From assembly GCF_025950095.1 (NCBI RefSeq), contig NZ_JAPDDR010000013.1, positions 62,001 to 126,000 on the forward strand: DNA of 64,000 nt. Reading direction: 5' to 3'. A program made the translations under genes and the position numbers. The notes under the pieces were generated by a model. That model did not search any database, was not told the DNA's origin, and saw nothing but the letters and a program-made list of their open reading frames with translations. The stretch comes from Luteolibacter rhizosphaerae. GTDB lineage: Bacteria > Verrucomicrobiota > Verrucomicrobiia > Verrucomicrobiales > Akkermansiaceae. Each line of letters begins with the position of its first letter. Positions within the stretch are counted from its first letter, which is position 1. Below, in pieces: positions 25,413-34,056 of this stretch.

Positions 25413-26378
25413 TCATCTCGGGTTGAATCTCGATGTGTCTGCCAAGGCCTGCCAGTGGCGCCGCTCCTCCTCGCTGCTCTGCGGCGGCATCACGATTTGC
25501 ACCACCGCGAAAAGATCGCCGAAGTTGCCGCTCTTGCCTTGGGGTAGCCCCTTGCCCGCGAGGCGGAACTCGGTGCCCTGCTCGGTACCCGCGGGCACCT
25601 TGATCTTGGTTTCCCCATGCGGGGTGCGGACCGGCACGGTGGTGCCGAGCACGCTCTCCCAAGGGGCCAGGCGCAGCTCGTAGTAGAGATCGTGGCCCTC
25701 GGCGCGGAAGTAGGGGTGCCGTTCCAGCCGGACCTGCAGGAAGAGGTCGCCGGGAGGGCCGCCGCCCTGTCCGGGCTCGCCGAGCCCCGCCGCGCGGATC
25801 ACTTGGCCTTCCGTGATCCCCTTCGGGATGCGGATGGTCACGGTCTGCTTCTCCCCGCCGCGGGTCTGCGGCTGGATCACCAGCGAGCGTTCGGACCCGT
25901 TCATCGCCTCGTCCAAGGTGACGAGGATCTCGGATTCGATATCGCGGCCCCGGCGCTTCGCCGTGCCCTTCGCTCCGCCGGGTCCATGTGCCGCGAAGCC
26001 GCCGCGGTTCGCCCGGCTGCCGAAGAAGTTCTCGAAGAAGTCGCTGAAGCCGGTGCCTTCGAAATGGTAGTTGACACCGGAATCCTCCGCGCCCGATTCC
26101 GGCCAGAAGGCAGCCCCGCCGCCCCCACCGCCGAAATCCCCGGCATGCTTCCAGTGTTCCCCGAGCTGGTCGTATTTCTTCCGTTTCTCCGGATCGCCCA
26201 GCACCTCGTAGGCTTCGTTGATCTCCTTGAACTTCTCCTCGGCCGTCGCCTTGTTCTCCGCCACGTCCGGGTGGTGCTTGCGCGCCAGCTTGCGGAAGGC
26301 CTTGCGGACCTCGTCTTGGCTCGCCGTCCGCGCCACTCCCAGCACCTCGTAGTAGTCCCTGAATTTTACCTTGGCCAT
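25413..26378 (-). CDS. cbpA: CbpA-type DnaJ co-chaperone (J domain plus DnaJ C-terminal domains)
   Basis: 321 residues. J domain at 1-75 with the HPD motif ([15 protein letters not shown]), a Gly/Phe-rich linker ([12 protein letters not shown] and [15 protein letters not shown]), and two DnaJ C-terminal peptide-binding domains ([20 protein letters not shown] and [20 protein letters not shown]). The cysteine zinc finger of DnaJ is absent, which defines the CbpA class. It works with DnaK in the cytoplasm under stress or starvation. The inhibitor CbpM is encoded directly downstream. Confidence 0.93.
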   Translation of the reverse strand: MAKVKFRDYYEVLGVARTASQDEVRKAFRKLARKHHPDVAENKATAEEKFKEINEAYEVLGDPEKRKKYDQLGEHWKHAGDFGGGGGGAAFWPESGAEDSGVNYHFEGTGFSDFFENFFGSRANRGGFAAHGPGGAKGTAKRRGRDIESEILVTLDEAMNGSERSLVIQPQTRGGEKQTVTIRIPKGITEGQVIRAAGLGEPGQGGGPPGDLFLQVRLERHPYFRAEGHDLYYELRLAPWESVLGTTVPVRTPHGETKIKVPAGTEQGTEFRLAGKGLPQGKSGNFGDLFAVVQIVMPPQSSEEERRHWQALADTSRFNPR

Positions 26379-26435
26379 CTGCTCTCTAGCAGACTGGCGC
26401 GTCCCGGCGGAAAATCAATCGTTGTCCGCCGCCTC

Positions 26436-26597
26436 TCAGACGATATCCCGCGTCGAGACGAGGCTCGCGATCCAGACGACGAGCAGGACGGCGAACAGGA
26501 CCTTCGCAACCATCGCCACCGAGCCCGCAAGAAAAGCGAAGCCGAGCACGCCGGTGATGACGGCGACGAGAAGGATCATGAAGGTCCAGGAAAGCAT
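26436..26597 (-). CDS. DUF1328 (YtjA-type) small membrane protein
   Basis: 53 residues from ATG 26597 (MLSWTFMILLVAVITGVLGF), two hydrophobic helices separated by AGSVAMVAKV and ending VWIASLVSTRDIV. This matches the DUF1328 family in length and layout: small inner-membrane proteins of unknown function, often stress-induced. The open frame extends upstream, but the extra 50 residues are not hydrophobic and not family-like, so the internal ATG is chosen. Confidence 0.85.
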   Translation of the reverse strand: MLSWTFMILLVAVITGVLGFAFLAGSVAMVAKVLFAVLLVVWIASLVSTRDIV

Positions 26598-26837
26598 GGG
26601 GTGCGGGTGGTTGATACCCACCATCTTTCTCGCACTGGTTGTGCCATCGTCCCGGGTGACTGTGAAATCCTTGCAGAATAAGAGTCTGCGACCCGAAAGG
26701 TGGGAGGAAGTTATGGTTTCCGGCACTGATCCGGCCGCATAACGCAACCTTTCCGGCGCTTCCGTGCATCAGGCATCGTTCCCTGCCGTGCAGCCTACCC
26801 TACGCGATCACGGGGGGTGCAAAATGCCACGGAGATC

Positions 26838-26865
26838 TTGACCGTTGGTCACTTCCTAATATAAA
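26838..26865 (+). promoter_or_regulatory. Sigma-70-like promoter
   Basis: -35 TTGACC (26838-26843), 16-base spacer, -10 TATAAA (26860-26865). It points toward the hairpin at 26966 and away from the DUF1328 gene. It is the closest match to the consensus that I saw in the window. Confidence 0.5.
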
Positions 26866-26871
26866 CCTCAC

Positions 26872-27004
26872 CCGTAGCGCATTTCCTCCGGGGGGATGAG
26901 ATGCGCGACTCAATACTAAGGCTGGCCGCGATATCCGGGGGGATTGAATGGCTGCCTGAAAAAATCGGCTCCCGCGGTGAAATACCGCGGGAGCCGCTTT
27001 GTTT
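26872..27004 (+). ncRNA. Candidate small RNA of about 130 nt
   Basis: Bounded by the promoter at 26838-26865 and a perfect 13-bp terminator-like hairpin. The 5' part can also fold: GCGCAT (26878-26883) with ATGCGC (26901-26906) around TTCCTCCGGGGGGATGAG. It contains no known SRP, 6S, tmRNA or RNase P signature. A 66-residue open frame crosses the hairpin, but its composition is not protein-like. The existence of a transcript is inference. Confidence 0.35.
26966..26996. terminator. Strong bidirectional terminator hairpin
   Basis: CGGCTCCCGCGGT / ACCGCGGGAGCCG, 13 perfect base pairs around GAAAT. Plus-strand tail is CTTTGTTT; minus-strand tail is ATTTTTTCAGG, the better T-tract. No protein gene ends next to it on either strand. 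Confidence 0.75.
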
Positions 27005-27246
27005 CAGATGGGGTGTCCCGAATTCAAACAGGATAGAAGCCTGTGAATCGTGTGGAGCGGACTGCGGTTGGGGCTTCGTTCCCGGCACTCCAACAGGATG
27101 ACAGTCTTGTCACCGGGGCGCGGCCTCTCACCCTGAGCCATTTGCGCAAAACCTCCCTAAACTCACAGGTTTCTCGCAGCGGGCCCGAGGGCTAGCTTGA
27201 GTTTCCGATGGGGAATTTCCCTCCGTCGTGAACCCAAGAACCCCTG

Positions 27247-30200
27247 ATGAGACCCCGTACCGATAGCATACCCACGCGTACACTAGCCGCCTTGGCAGCA
27301 CCGCTCCTGACCCTGAGCTATGCCTCTGCCGAAGTCATCGTCTTCAACGAGGCGAATACCACCAACGTCTGGACCATCCCCGCGGGTCCGAACTTGCTGA
27401 ACGGAACCCTGGCCACCCCGGCCACGGCGAATACCCATGAAGGCTCTTCCGCCGACTGGTCCACGCTCACCGATGGCATCCTCGGCACGCCGGGAAACAA
27501 TGCCGCCACCGTGACGCCTAACAATGGCGACAACGTGACCTTCCCCCTAGACGTCGTCGCGCAGCCCGCGGGCTACGACATCACATCCTTCAACTCCTAC
27601 GTCACCTGGGAGAACAGCGGAAGGACCAACCAGAACTATACGCTCCAGTACTCGACCGTCTCGGACCCGACGACCTTCTACGATATCGTCACGATCGGGA
27701 ACGGCGATTCCGGCTCCGACAAGGCGACTCACACCAGCATCACCGATACCAACGGCGTGCTGGCGACGGGCGTTCATTCGCTCCGCCTTTCCTTCAACAA
27801 CCAAGAGAACGGCTATGTCGGCTTCAGCGAGCTCAAGGCGCTGGCCACGCCGACCAACGTGGTCACCACGCTGGAGTCCAACGTCGGCAACGCATGGACG
27901 CTGCCAGCCGGCACGAACCTGCTGAACGGGAACATGGCCACGCCGCCGACCACGAACAGCAACGAAGGCTCGTCCGCGAGCTGGAGCACCGTGACCAACG
28001 GCACGCTCGGCACGGCCGCCGACATCAGCTCCAGCGTGACGCCGCCGAACAACAGCTCGGTGATTTTCCCGCTCGACCTCTCGGTGAATTTCAACGGCTA
28101 CAGGCTCACCTCCTTCGACTCCTACTGCGCCTGGCCTAACAGCGGTCGGGACAACCAGGACTTCGCCATCAGCTATTCCACGGTGGCGGATCCCGGCACT
28201 TTCATTCCCTTGGCCCACTCGGTGATCCACACCAGCGGTGACAATTCGACCCACGTGCGGATTACTCCCGCAGCCGGTGCGCTCGCCTCCGGAGTGGCGG
28301 CCATCAAGCTGGACTTCGGCCACCAGGAGAACGGCTACGTGGGCTACCGCGAGTTCATCGCGCTGGGCACCGCGGAATCCCTGACCGATGCGCTCACCTG
28401 GACGGGCAACAGCGGCTCCGCAGGCAATGCCACCTGGATCACCGCTGCGGATAATAACTGGAAGAAGACGATCGGCGGTGCGGCGGCACCCTTCGATCCG
28501 CTCGCGGCGCTGACCTTCGACAGCACGGGCGCGAACCGTAACATCACGGTTTCCTCCGCGCTTACCTCGTCCTCCGTGACGATCAATAACACCGCGGCCA
28601 CTCCCTATACTTTCGGTGGCCAGCAGCTCACGGTCAGCAATGAGATCATCTCCGCGGGAGCTGGCACGGCGACTTTCAATAACACGGTGAACGCCGTGGG
28701 CGGCGTGGCCTTGTCAGGGAGCGGGAGCATGGTCTTCAACGGCGCGGTCCAAGGCACCGGCGTGAGCGTGGCGGGCAGCGGTGCCATCACGCTGAACGGT
28801 GCGAATCCATCCCTGCTGGGAAATGCCTCGGTAACGAACGGCACCCTGACGGTGGCGAACAACGGGGCTTTGGAGAATGCGGCTGTCGTCACCACCGGTG
28901 GTGTCGTCCGCTTCATCTCGGCGACGCCGAAGATCGCCAGCCTGTCCGGAAGCTTCGGCTCCTCCGTGGTGCTGGGCAATGCCACCGGACCGGTGAACAC
29001 CACCCTGAACGTGGGCGATGAAAGCTCGATCACAACCTTCGGCGGCGACATCTCACCGGTGCCCGGACGCACCGGCGGCCTGACCAAGACAGGCGGCAGC
29101 ACGCTGACGCTTTCCGGCGTGAACACCTACGTCGGCCCGACCCGAGTGGAAGGCGGCACCCTGGAACTGCTCCAGCGCGCATCCCTCTACAACGGCAACA
29201 CCGCTTCCTGGACCACGAGCAACCTCGTGGCGCAAGACGGCGCGACCCTGCTGCTGGAAGTGGGCACCTTCGACGAATTCACCGAGGACGACGTGAACAA
29301 CACGATCGCGCTGGGCGGATTCCAAGCCGGTTCATCCCTGGGAATCGACAACACCGATCTCTTCATCTTGTCCCGCAACTTGACCCAGCCGGGCCTCGGC
29401 CTGCTGAAGACCGGACCGGGCACCTTGGAGATCACCGGGAACAACACTTCGAACGGTCTGACCCGGATCTTCGATGGCCGTGTGAATGCCATGAGCCTCT
29501 CGGGCACGGCCTTCGGCGGTGACATCCTTCTCGGCGATGCGGAGGGGAATGTCTTCCTGAACTTCGTGGAGGATAACCAGATCGCCCCAGGGGGCGTGAT
29601 CTCCGCCGCGAATGGCAGCTTCTACCAGACCAAGATCAACCTGCGCGGCACGGACCAAACCGTGGGAGGTCTTGAAGCCGCACCCTTTCCGGCGAACTAT
29701 GTCTCGCTCATCCAGAATGACGAGAACACGCTGCCGGACTACGCGGGTGTTCCCGAGCCAGCCACGCTCACGATCGATGCGGACACCGACCACAGTTTCA
29801 CCGGTCTGATCCGCGATGGTGACGGTGGTGCCCCGGTATCGGTCATCAAGACCGGTGAAGGCGTGCAGGAGTTGCGGAATCTCTCCGGCATCCAAGGCTA
29901 CGGCTACACCGGAGTCACAAGCCTGAACGAAGGCACGCTGCGGCTGAACTTCGGCGGCGGTAACTTCGAGTTCGCCTCGCCGATCGAGATTGCCGGGGTT
30001 GCGACCCTGAACTTCCGCGCGGTGTCCGGGAACTGGGTCTTCGGTGCCGCTGTCTCCGGTCCGGGCAAGGTCCTGGTGGATGGCAACAACGCGGTGGTGC
30101 TGAACAACGGCGCCAACTCGTGGTCCGGTGGTACGGTCGTGAACGGCGGCTTCCTCGCCCTGGCCGGCAATGGCTCGGCAGGCGAGGGGACCGGCCCCGG

Positions 30201-31347
30201 CCAGACCTCGGTCGGCGGCGCGATGGATCCCACGAACCTGATCGACATCACCAACATCGCCACGCTGTCGCTTGATGGCATCGCACCGCTCGGGAATTCC
30301 AACATGCTTCCCGAGTTCGCGCCTTCGATCCGCATTAATGAAGGTTCGCGGATCTACGGCGGCACCAACACCGTCGCCTTCGTCCCGAACCTCACGCTAA
30401 ACGGCGGGGAGATCGAGATCACGGATGGCGCCGGTCACGGCGGCTTCAACACGAACATCGCGCTCGTCGGCACGGTGATCGTGGGCGGCAGCAGCACGCT
30501 TCCCTCGGAGATCGCCACCGTCGGCACCGGCCCGAATGCGAATGTCTCGCTCGGCTCGACAGGTGTTCCCGGAACGGTGTTCCAGGTGGCCGATGCCACC
30601 GGTAGTGCCGCGGCGGATCTCACGATCTCCTCGGTGCTCCGGAATGTGGGTGGTTCGGTCTCGCCGCTGACCAAGACCGGTCCCGGCACGATGGTGCTCA
30701 CGGGTGCGAACGTCTATACCGGCACCACCCGGGTGAGCGCTGGCTTGCTCCAGCTGGACACGGCCTACCTCGCCGATGCTGCGGCGCTTGTGATCGATAA
30801 CGCGGGAACGTTGAACCTCGCCTACACGGGTACGGACACGGTGGCCTCGCTCACCTTGGGCGGCACCGAGCACCTGTCCGGCACCTTCGCTGCGATCGGC
30901 AATGGCGGCCCGGGCATTACCGAGACGGCACGCATCACCGGCACCGGCCGCATCACGGTCTCGCAGAACACCGGCGTGTCCTACGATACCTGGTCACAGG
31001 TGATCCCGAATGCAGGCGACCGCGACCGTGCCGCCGATCCGGATGGCGATGGCCTGACGAACCTGGAGGAATACCTCTTCGGCACCTCGCCCGTGAGCGG
31101 CAGCGGTTCGCTGGCGCGCATCGAGCAATCCGGCGCGAACCTGATCGTCCGCTGGAACCAGCGTGCGGCGGGTAGCAGTGTCTATGTGCTGCAGGAGAGC
31201 ACCACGCTGCTTGATGGATCGTGGACCACCAGCACCGCCACCATCACGAACAGTGCGGTGCAGGACATCCCCGACTACGTGCGCAAGGAAGCCGTGATCC
31301 CGGTCGGCGGCGTACGCAAGTTCGTGCGCGTCCAAGCGACCGAGTGA
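27247..31347 (+). CDS. Giant autotransporter-associated beta-strand-repeat surface protein
   Basis: 1366 residues with a signal peptide (TLAALAAPLLTLSYASA). Residues about 30-200 and 206-375 are two copies of the same domain, each with WTIPAG-NLLNG, HEGSSADWST-type and NQENGYVGFSE motifs. A long beta-helical region follows, with passenger (PATR) repeats such as GGLTKTGGSTLTLSGVNTY and LTKTGPGTMVLTGANVYTG. The C-terminus has a calcium-type DPDGDGLTNLEEYLFGTSP segment and a final beta domain. There is no autotransporter barrel and no PEP-CTERM tail. Expected to be an exported adhesin-like or matrix protein. It has a clear terminator and no operon partner. Confidence 0.9.
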   Translation: MRPRTDSIPTRTLAALAAPLLTLSYASAEVIVFNEANTTNVWTIPAGPNLLNGTLATPATANTHEGSSADWSTLTDGILGTPGNNAATVTPNNGDNVTFPLDVVAQPAGYDITSFNSYVTWENSGRTNQNYTLQYSTVSDPTTFYDIVTIGNGDSGSDKATHTSITDTNGVLATGVHSLRLSFNNQENGYVGFSELKALATPTNVVTTLESNVGNAWTLPAGTNLLNGNMATPPTTNSNEGSSASWSTVTNGTLGTAADISSSVTPPNNSSVIFPLDLSVNFNGYRLTSFDSYCAWPNSGRDNQDFAISYSTVADPGTFIPLAHSVIHTSGDNSTHVRITPAAGALASGVAAIKLDFGHQENGYVGYREFIALGTAESLTDALTWTGNSGSAGNATWITAADNNWKKTIGGAAAPFDPLAALTFDSTGANRNITVSSALTSSSVTINNTAATPYTFGGQQLTVSNEIISAGAGTATFNNTVNAVGGVALSGSGSMVFNGAVQGTGVSVAGSGAITLNGANPSLLGNASVTNGTLTVANNGALENAAVVTTGGVVRFISATPKIASLSGSFGSSVVLGNATGPVNTTLNVGDESSITTFGGDISPVPGRTGGLTKTGGSTLTLSGVNTYVGPTRVEGGTLELLQRASLYNGNTASWTTSNLVAQDGATLLLEVGTFDEFTEDDVNNTIALGGFQAGSSLGIDNTDLFILSRNLTQPGLGLLKTGPGTLEITGNNTSNGLTRIFDGRVNAMSLSGTAFGGDILLGDAEGNVFLNFVEDNQIAPGGVISAANGSFYQTKINLRGTDQTVGGLEAAPFPANYVSLIQNDENTLPDYAGVPEPATLTIDADTDHSFTGLIRDGDGGAPVSVIKTGEGVQELRNLSGIQGYGYTGVTSLNEGTLRLNFGGGNFEFASPIEIAGVATLNFRAVSGNWVFGAAVSGPGKVLVDGNNAVVLNNGANSWSGGTVVNGGFLALAGNGSAGEGTGPGQTSVGGAMDPTNLIDITNIATLSLDGIAPLGNSNMLPEFAPSIRINEGSRIYGGTNTVAFVPNLTLNGGEIEITDGAGHGGFNTNIALVGTVIVGGSSTLPSEIATVGTGPNANVSLGSTGVPGTVFQVADATGSAAADLTISSVLRNVGGSVSPLTKTGPGTMVLTGANVYTGTTRVSAGLLQLDTAYLADAAALVIDNAGTLNLAYTGTDTVASLTLGGTEHLSGTFAAIGNGGPGITETARITGTGRITVSQNTGVSYDTWSQVIPNAGDRDRAADPDGDGLTNLEEYLFGTSPVSGSGSLARIEQSGANLIVRWNQRAAGSSVYVLQESTTLLDGSWTTSTATITNSAVQDIPDYVRKEAVIPVGGVRKFVRVQATE

Positions 31348-31377
31348 TCGTGGCGGTCATCAGGTAATCGAAACTCC

Positions 31378-31416
31378 AACTCCCGGGGCGTCTTCCGAGA
31401 TGCGCCGGGAGTTTTT
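31378..31416 (+). terminator. Rho-independent terminator of giant beta-strand gene
   Basis: AACTCCCGGGGCG (31378-31390) pairs with CGCCGGGAGTT across a 13-nt loop, followed by TTTT. It lies 30 bases after the stop. Confidence 0.88.
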
Positions 31417-31508
31417 GATTTTGTGGAAGTGCTCCCATCGCTCGCGGCACCGTCTACCCCTTGACCGCTCCCGTGAGCGGTTACAGGTTTCAAGCCTGCC
31501 TTCACCTC

Positions 31509-31946
31509 ATGAGAACGGGACTATCAGTTGTAATCGTTGCCGCGCTCATCGTTTCCTGTGAACGCAAGGAGCCAGCGCCAGCCGCGAAGACGCCGGAAGC
31601 TGCATCACCCGCCGCGGAGGTGAACCCGCCGCGCAAGACCGGCGAGGGTCCGATTCATTCCACCGACGTGCCGACCGTGAGCGAACTCGCCGCGATCGAT
31701 CCGCGCACCGGCAAGGTGATGGCCAAGCTGCGCGATCTGATCGTAAAGCAACTGGATGTCTCGCCGGACAAGGTGGTGCCCGAGGCGGGCTTGCGGAAAG
31801 ACCTCGGTGCCGACGATCTCGATATCGTCGAATTGATCATGGCCATGGAAGAGGAGTTCAATCTCTCGATCCGCGATGAGGATGCGGAGAAGATCCAAAC
31901 CTTTGGCGATGCGGTGGAAACCTTGCTTCGCCTCGGCGCGCGCTGA
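31509..31946 (+). CDS. Lipoprotein with acyl-carrier-protein fold lacking the phosphopantetheine serine
   Basis: 145 residues from ATG 31509. Lipoprotein signal [17 protein letters not shown] (Cys17 lipidated), an Ala/Pro/Lys linker to about residue 55, then a complete ACP-like domain (about 65-142): [40 protein letters not shown] and [20 protein letters not shown]. In ordinary ACPs the motif is DSL, with serine carrying 4'-phosphopantetheine; here it is DDL, so Asp103 stands at that position and the prosthetic group cannot attach in the usual way. An ACP fold outside the cytoplasm is unexpected. The longer upstream start is rejected because it hides the signal peptide. Function unknown. Confidence 0.82.
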   Translation: MRTGLSVVIVAALIVSCERKEPAPAAKTPEAASPAAEVNPPRKTGEGPIHSTDVPTVSELAAIDPRTGKVMAKLRDLIVKQLDVSPDKVVPEAGLRKDLGADDLDIVELIMAMEEEFNLSIRDEDAEKIQTFGDAVETLLRLGAR

Positions 31947-31999
31947 GATTTTTTCCGGGGGAGACACACACTCGTCGGAAGTCAGCAAGCTCTAAGCGC

Positions 32000-32013
32000 A
32001 AATTTTAAAATTT
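32000..32013. promoter_or_regulatory. AT palindrome upstream of parB
   Basis: AAATTTTAAAATTT is a perfect 14-base palindrome in a GC-rich genome, 61 bases before the parB start. It may be part of the parB promoter or a protein-binding site. Confidence 0.3.
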
Positions 32014-32073
32014 CAGGGAGCGAGGGGGAATCCGCTTTGCTTCCGGGGGGGGCTTTGTCAGGCTCCGCGCCCC

Positions 32074-32979
32074 ATGTCCAAACCGGCACTTGGAAAGGGG
32101 CTCGGCGCCCTGATCCGCAAACAACCTGGCAGCACCTCCCCGGACGCTGCGGCTTCAGTGGATGGCCACGGCCGCGCCCGCGAGGTAGCGATTGATCTCG
32201 TCGTCCCGAGCCCGCTCCAGCCCCGTACCCATTTCATCGACACGCCGCTCGACGAGCTGATGGAGTCGATCCGCCAGCACGGGATCATCCAGCCGCTGAT
32301 CGTACGGCCGGTGGACGGGAAGTTCGAACTGATCGCCGGTGAGCGCCGCTGGCGCGCTTCCAAGAAGCTCGGGCTGGCCACGGTGCCGGTGATCGAGCGC
32401 GAGGCCTCGGACCGCGATGTCCTGGAGATGGCCCTGATCGAGAACCTCCAGCGCGAGGATCTCAACGCGATCGAAGAAGCCGCCGGCTATGTGCGCCTGG
32501 CGAAGGAGTTCTCGATGAAGCAGGAAGAGATCGCCGCGCGCGTGGGTAAGTCCCGCGCCAGCGTGGCGAATGCGATGCGCTTGCTGGACCTGCACCCGGA
32601 CGTGCAGCTCATGGTGGCTCAAGGCCAACTGACCGTAGGCCACGGTAAGGCGATCCTCTCGATCAAGGACAAGAGCGCCCAGCTCTTGGCCTCCGACCAG
32701 ATCCTGCGCAAAAAGCTGAACGTCCGCGCCGCGGAGAAGCTGGCCCAGACCTTCGATCCTGCCGCCGCCGCTGCGGATGCGGCCAAGCCGATTGCCGCCG
32801 CGTCCTCTCCCGCCGCTCCGGATGCCCACATGCGCGCGCTGCAGAACAAGCTGCGCGACCGCTTTGCGACCCACGTGATGATCCATCACGGCGCGAAGAA
32901 GGGGAAGATCGAGCTGGAATACTACGGCGACGACGACCTGCAGCGCATCCTGGAGCTGCTCGGCGTGGGGGAAATGTGA
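32074..32979 (+). CDS. parB: ParB/Spo0J-family chromosome partitioning protein
   Basis: 301 residues. N-terminal KPALGKGLGALIRKQ box (normally contacts ParA), ParB CTPase/nuclease-like domain with PLQPRTHFIDTPLDELMESI, RPVDGKFELIAGERRWRASK (GERRxRA motif), and the helix-turn-helix EEIAARVGKSRASVANAMRL that binds parS. A C-terminal dimerisation segment ends the protein (KIELEYYGDDDLQRILELL). ParB loads as a CTP-dependent clamp at parS near the origin. parA is usually directly upstream but is not present here. No parS consensus (TGTTTCACGTGAAACA) was found. Confidence 0.95.
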   Translation: MSKPALGKGLGALIRKQPGSTSPDAAASVDGHGRAREVAIDLVVPSPLQPRTHFIDTPLDELMESIRQHGIIQPLIVRPVDGKFELIAGERRWRASKKLGLATVPVIEREASDRDVLEMALIENLQREDLNAIEEAAGYVRLAKEFSMKQEEIAARVGKSRASVANAMRLLDLHPDVQLMVAQGQLTVGHGKAILSIKDKSAQLLASDQILRKKLNVRAAEKLAQTFDPAAAAADAAKPIAAASSPAAPDAHMRALQNKLRDRFATHVMIHHGAKKGKIELEYYGDDDLQRILELLGVGEM

Positions 32980-32985
32980 ATGGAG

Positions 32986-33021
32986 AAGCAAGATTGAAAG
33001 ACGCAAGACCCAAGACTTGAG
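32986..33021. repeat. Heptameric repeat array, left arm
   Basis: AAGACGC AAGACCC AAGACTT, three adjacent heptads with a degenerate CAAGATTG before them. A related array in inverted orientation lies at 33069-33105, giving an imperfect long hairpin between parB and the M28 gene. Confidence 0.5.
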
Positions 33022-33068
33022 GGGTTTAGCGTTGTTCGGAGGTGTTCTCGGCGCAGGCCATTTTTCCG

Positions 33069-33105
33069 GTCTTGTGTCTGTCGTCTTCCCGTCTTGAGTC
33101 TCTTC
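33069..33105. repeat. Heptameric repeat array, right arm (inverted)
   Basis: GTCTTGT GTCTGTC GTCTTCC then GTCTTGA GTCTCTT, the reverse complement of the left array's AAGACNN unit. It ends directly before the start of the M28 gene, occupying the place of a ribosome-binding site. Confidence 0.5.
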
Positions 33106-33108
33106 CCC

Positions 33109-34056
33109 GTGAAGCGCGCTCCGATCGTATTGCTGCTGCTGGTGGTCCTCGCGGCCGGGGCATGGTTCTTCCTGAAGGAGAAGTCCGCACCGGTGCCGCC
33201 TGCGCCGGGGGCTCGCGTCAGTCTCGTGGCGATCAAGGCCGACTTGGCCGCGCAGTTCTCCGGGCAGAATGCCTATGCGCATGTGAAGGCGCTGGACGAG
33301 ATCGGCCCGCGCCCGCCTGCGAGCGCGGGCTACATGAAGGCGCTCGATTATCTGGAGGCGGAGTATGCCAAGCTCGGCTGGACCACCGCCCGCCAGACCT
33401 TCACCCGCGCCACACCGAAGGGTCCGGTGAATTTCACGAACCTGCTGGCCCGTCATGGTGCGGCGGATTGGACCAAGTCCGTGCCGGCGGTGATCGGCGG
33501 GCACTTGGACAGCAAGGACATCCAAGCCTTCCGCTTCACCGGTGCGAATGACGGCGGGTCCTCGACCGGCGTGATCATGGAAATGGCGCGGGTGCTGGCG
33601 ACCGATCCGGCCGCGGCGGCGCAGGTGGAACTGGTCCTCTTCGACGGCGAGGAAGCCTTCCTCGCGAACCTCACGCATACGGACGGTCTCTACGGCAGCA
33701 AGCATTACGCGAAGGAGATCGCCAAGCGGAGCACCTGGCCCTCGGTGGGTGTGGTGATCGATCTGGTGGGGGACAAGGATCACCCGATCCAATACAATCT
33801 CGATGCCCCGGAGCGCTTCGCCCAAGCGGTGGTGAAGGCGGCGAAGGACAGCGGTTTGGAGCTCAAGCCCTATCCTGGGCAGATCATCGACGACCACCTG
33901 CCCCTGCAGGGCGGCGGGCTGGAGACCCTGCACCTGATCGGGGATTTCCAGAATATGCCCTACTGGCACCAAGCCGGGGACACCTTGGAGGTGATCGATG
34001 CCGAGGCCTTGGAGCAGACCGGGCGGACCGTGCTGCGGTTTTTGGGGGGATTGTGA
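33109..34056 (+). CDS. M28-family glutaminyl-peptide cyclotransferase-like protein
   Basis: 315 residues from GTG 33109; a TTG five codons upstream is also in frame. An N-terminal membrane anchor or signal (APIVLLLLVVLAAGAWFFL) precedes an M28 zinc fold. Metal and active-site motifs are GGHLDS, GANDGGSSTGV, VLFDGEEAFL followed by THTDGLYGSKHY, and DDHLPL ... HLIGDFQNMPYWHQAGDT. The DGEEAF-x-DxLYGS-H, DDHxP and W-H-x-x-D series is that of glutaminyl cyclases, which form N-terminal pyroglutamate, more than of aminopeptidases. Peptidase activity remains possible. It acts outside the cytoplasm. Confidence 0.85.
   Translation: MKRAPIVLLLLVVLAAGAWFFLKEKSAPVPPAPGARVSLVAIKADLAAQFSGQNAYAHVKALDEIGPRPPASAGYMKALDYLEAEYAKLGWTTARQTFTRATPKGPVNFTNLLARHGAADWTKSVPAVIGGHLDSKDIQAFRFTGANDGGSSTGVIMEMARVLATDPAAAAQVELVLFDGEEAFLANLTHTDGLYGSKHYAKEIAKRSTWPSVGVVIDLVGDKDHPIQYNLDAPERFAQAVVKAAKDSGLELKPYPGQIIDDHLPLQGGGLETLHLIGDFQNMPYWHQAGDTLEVIDAEALEQTGRTVLRFLGGL

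Larger units (their letters stand above)
26598..27246. other. 649-bp noncoding stretch between DUF1328 gene and beta-strand protein
   Basis: No convincing protein gene: open frames here have no family likeness, and one is crossed by a perfect 13-bp hairpin. The stretch holds a sigma-70-like promoter (26838), a candidate small RNA ending at a strong terminator hairpin (26966-26996), and two related short palindromic units: ACAGGATAGAAGCCTGT (27028-27044) and ACAGGATGACAGTCTTGT (27093-27110). The leader of the giant gene occupies the last about 100 bases. Confidence 0.5.

Noticed and set aside
26901-27101. 66-residue plus-strand frame
   Set aside because: A perfect 13-bp terminator-like hairpin crosses it and its composition is not protein-like.
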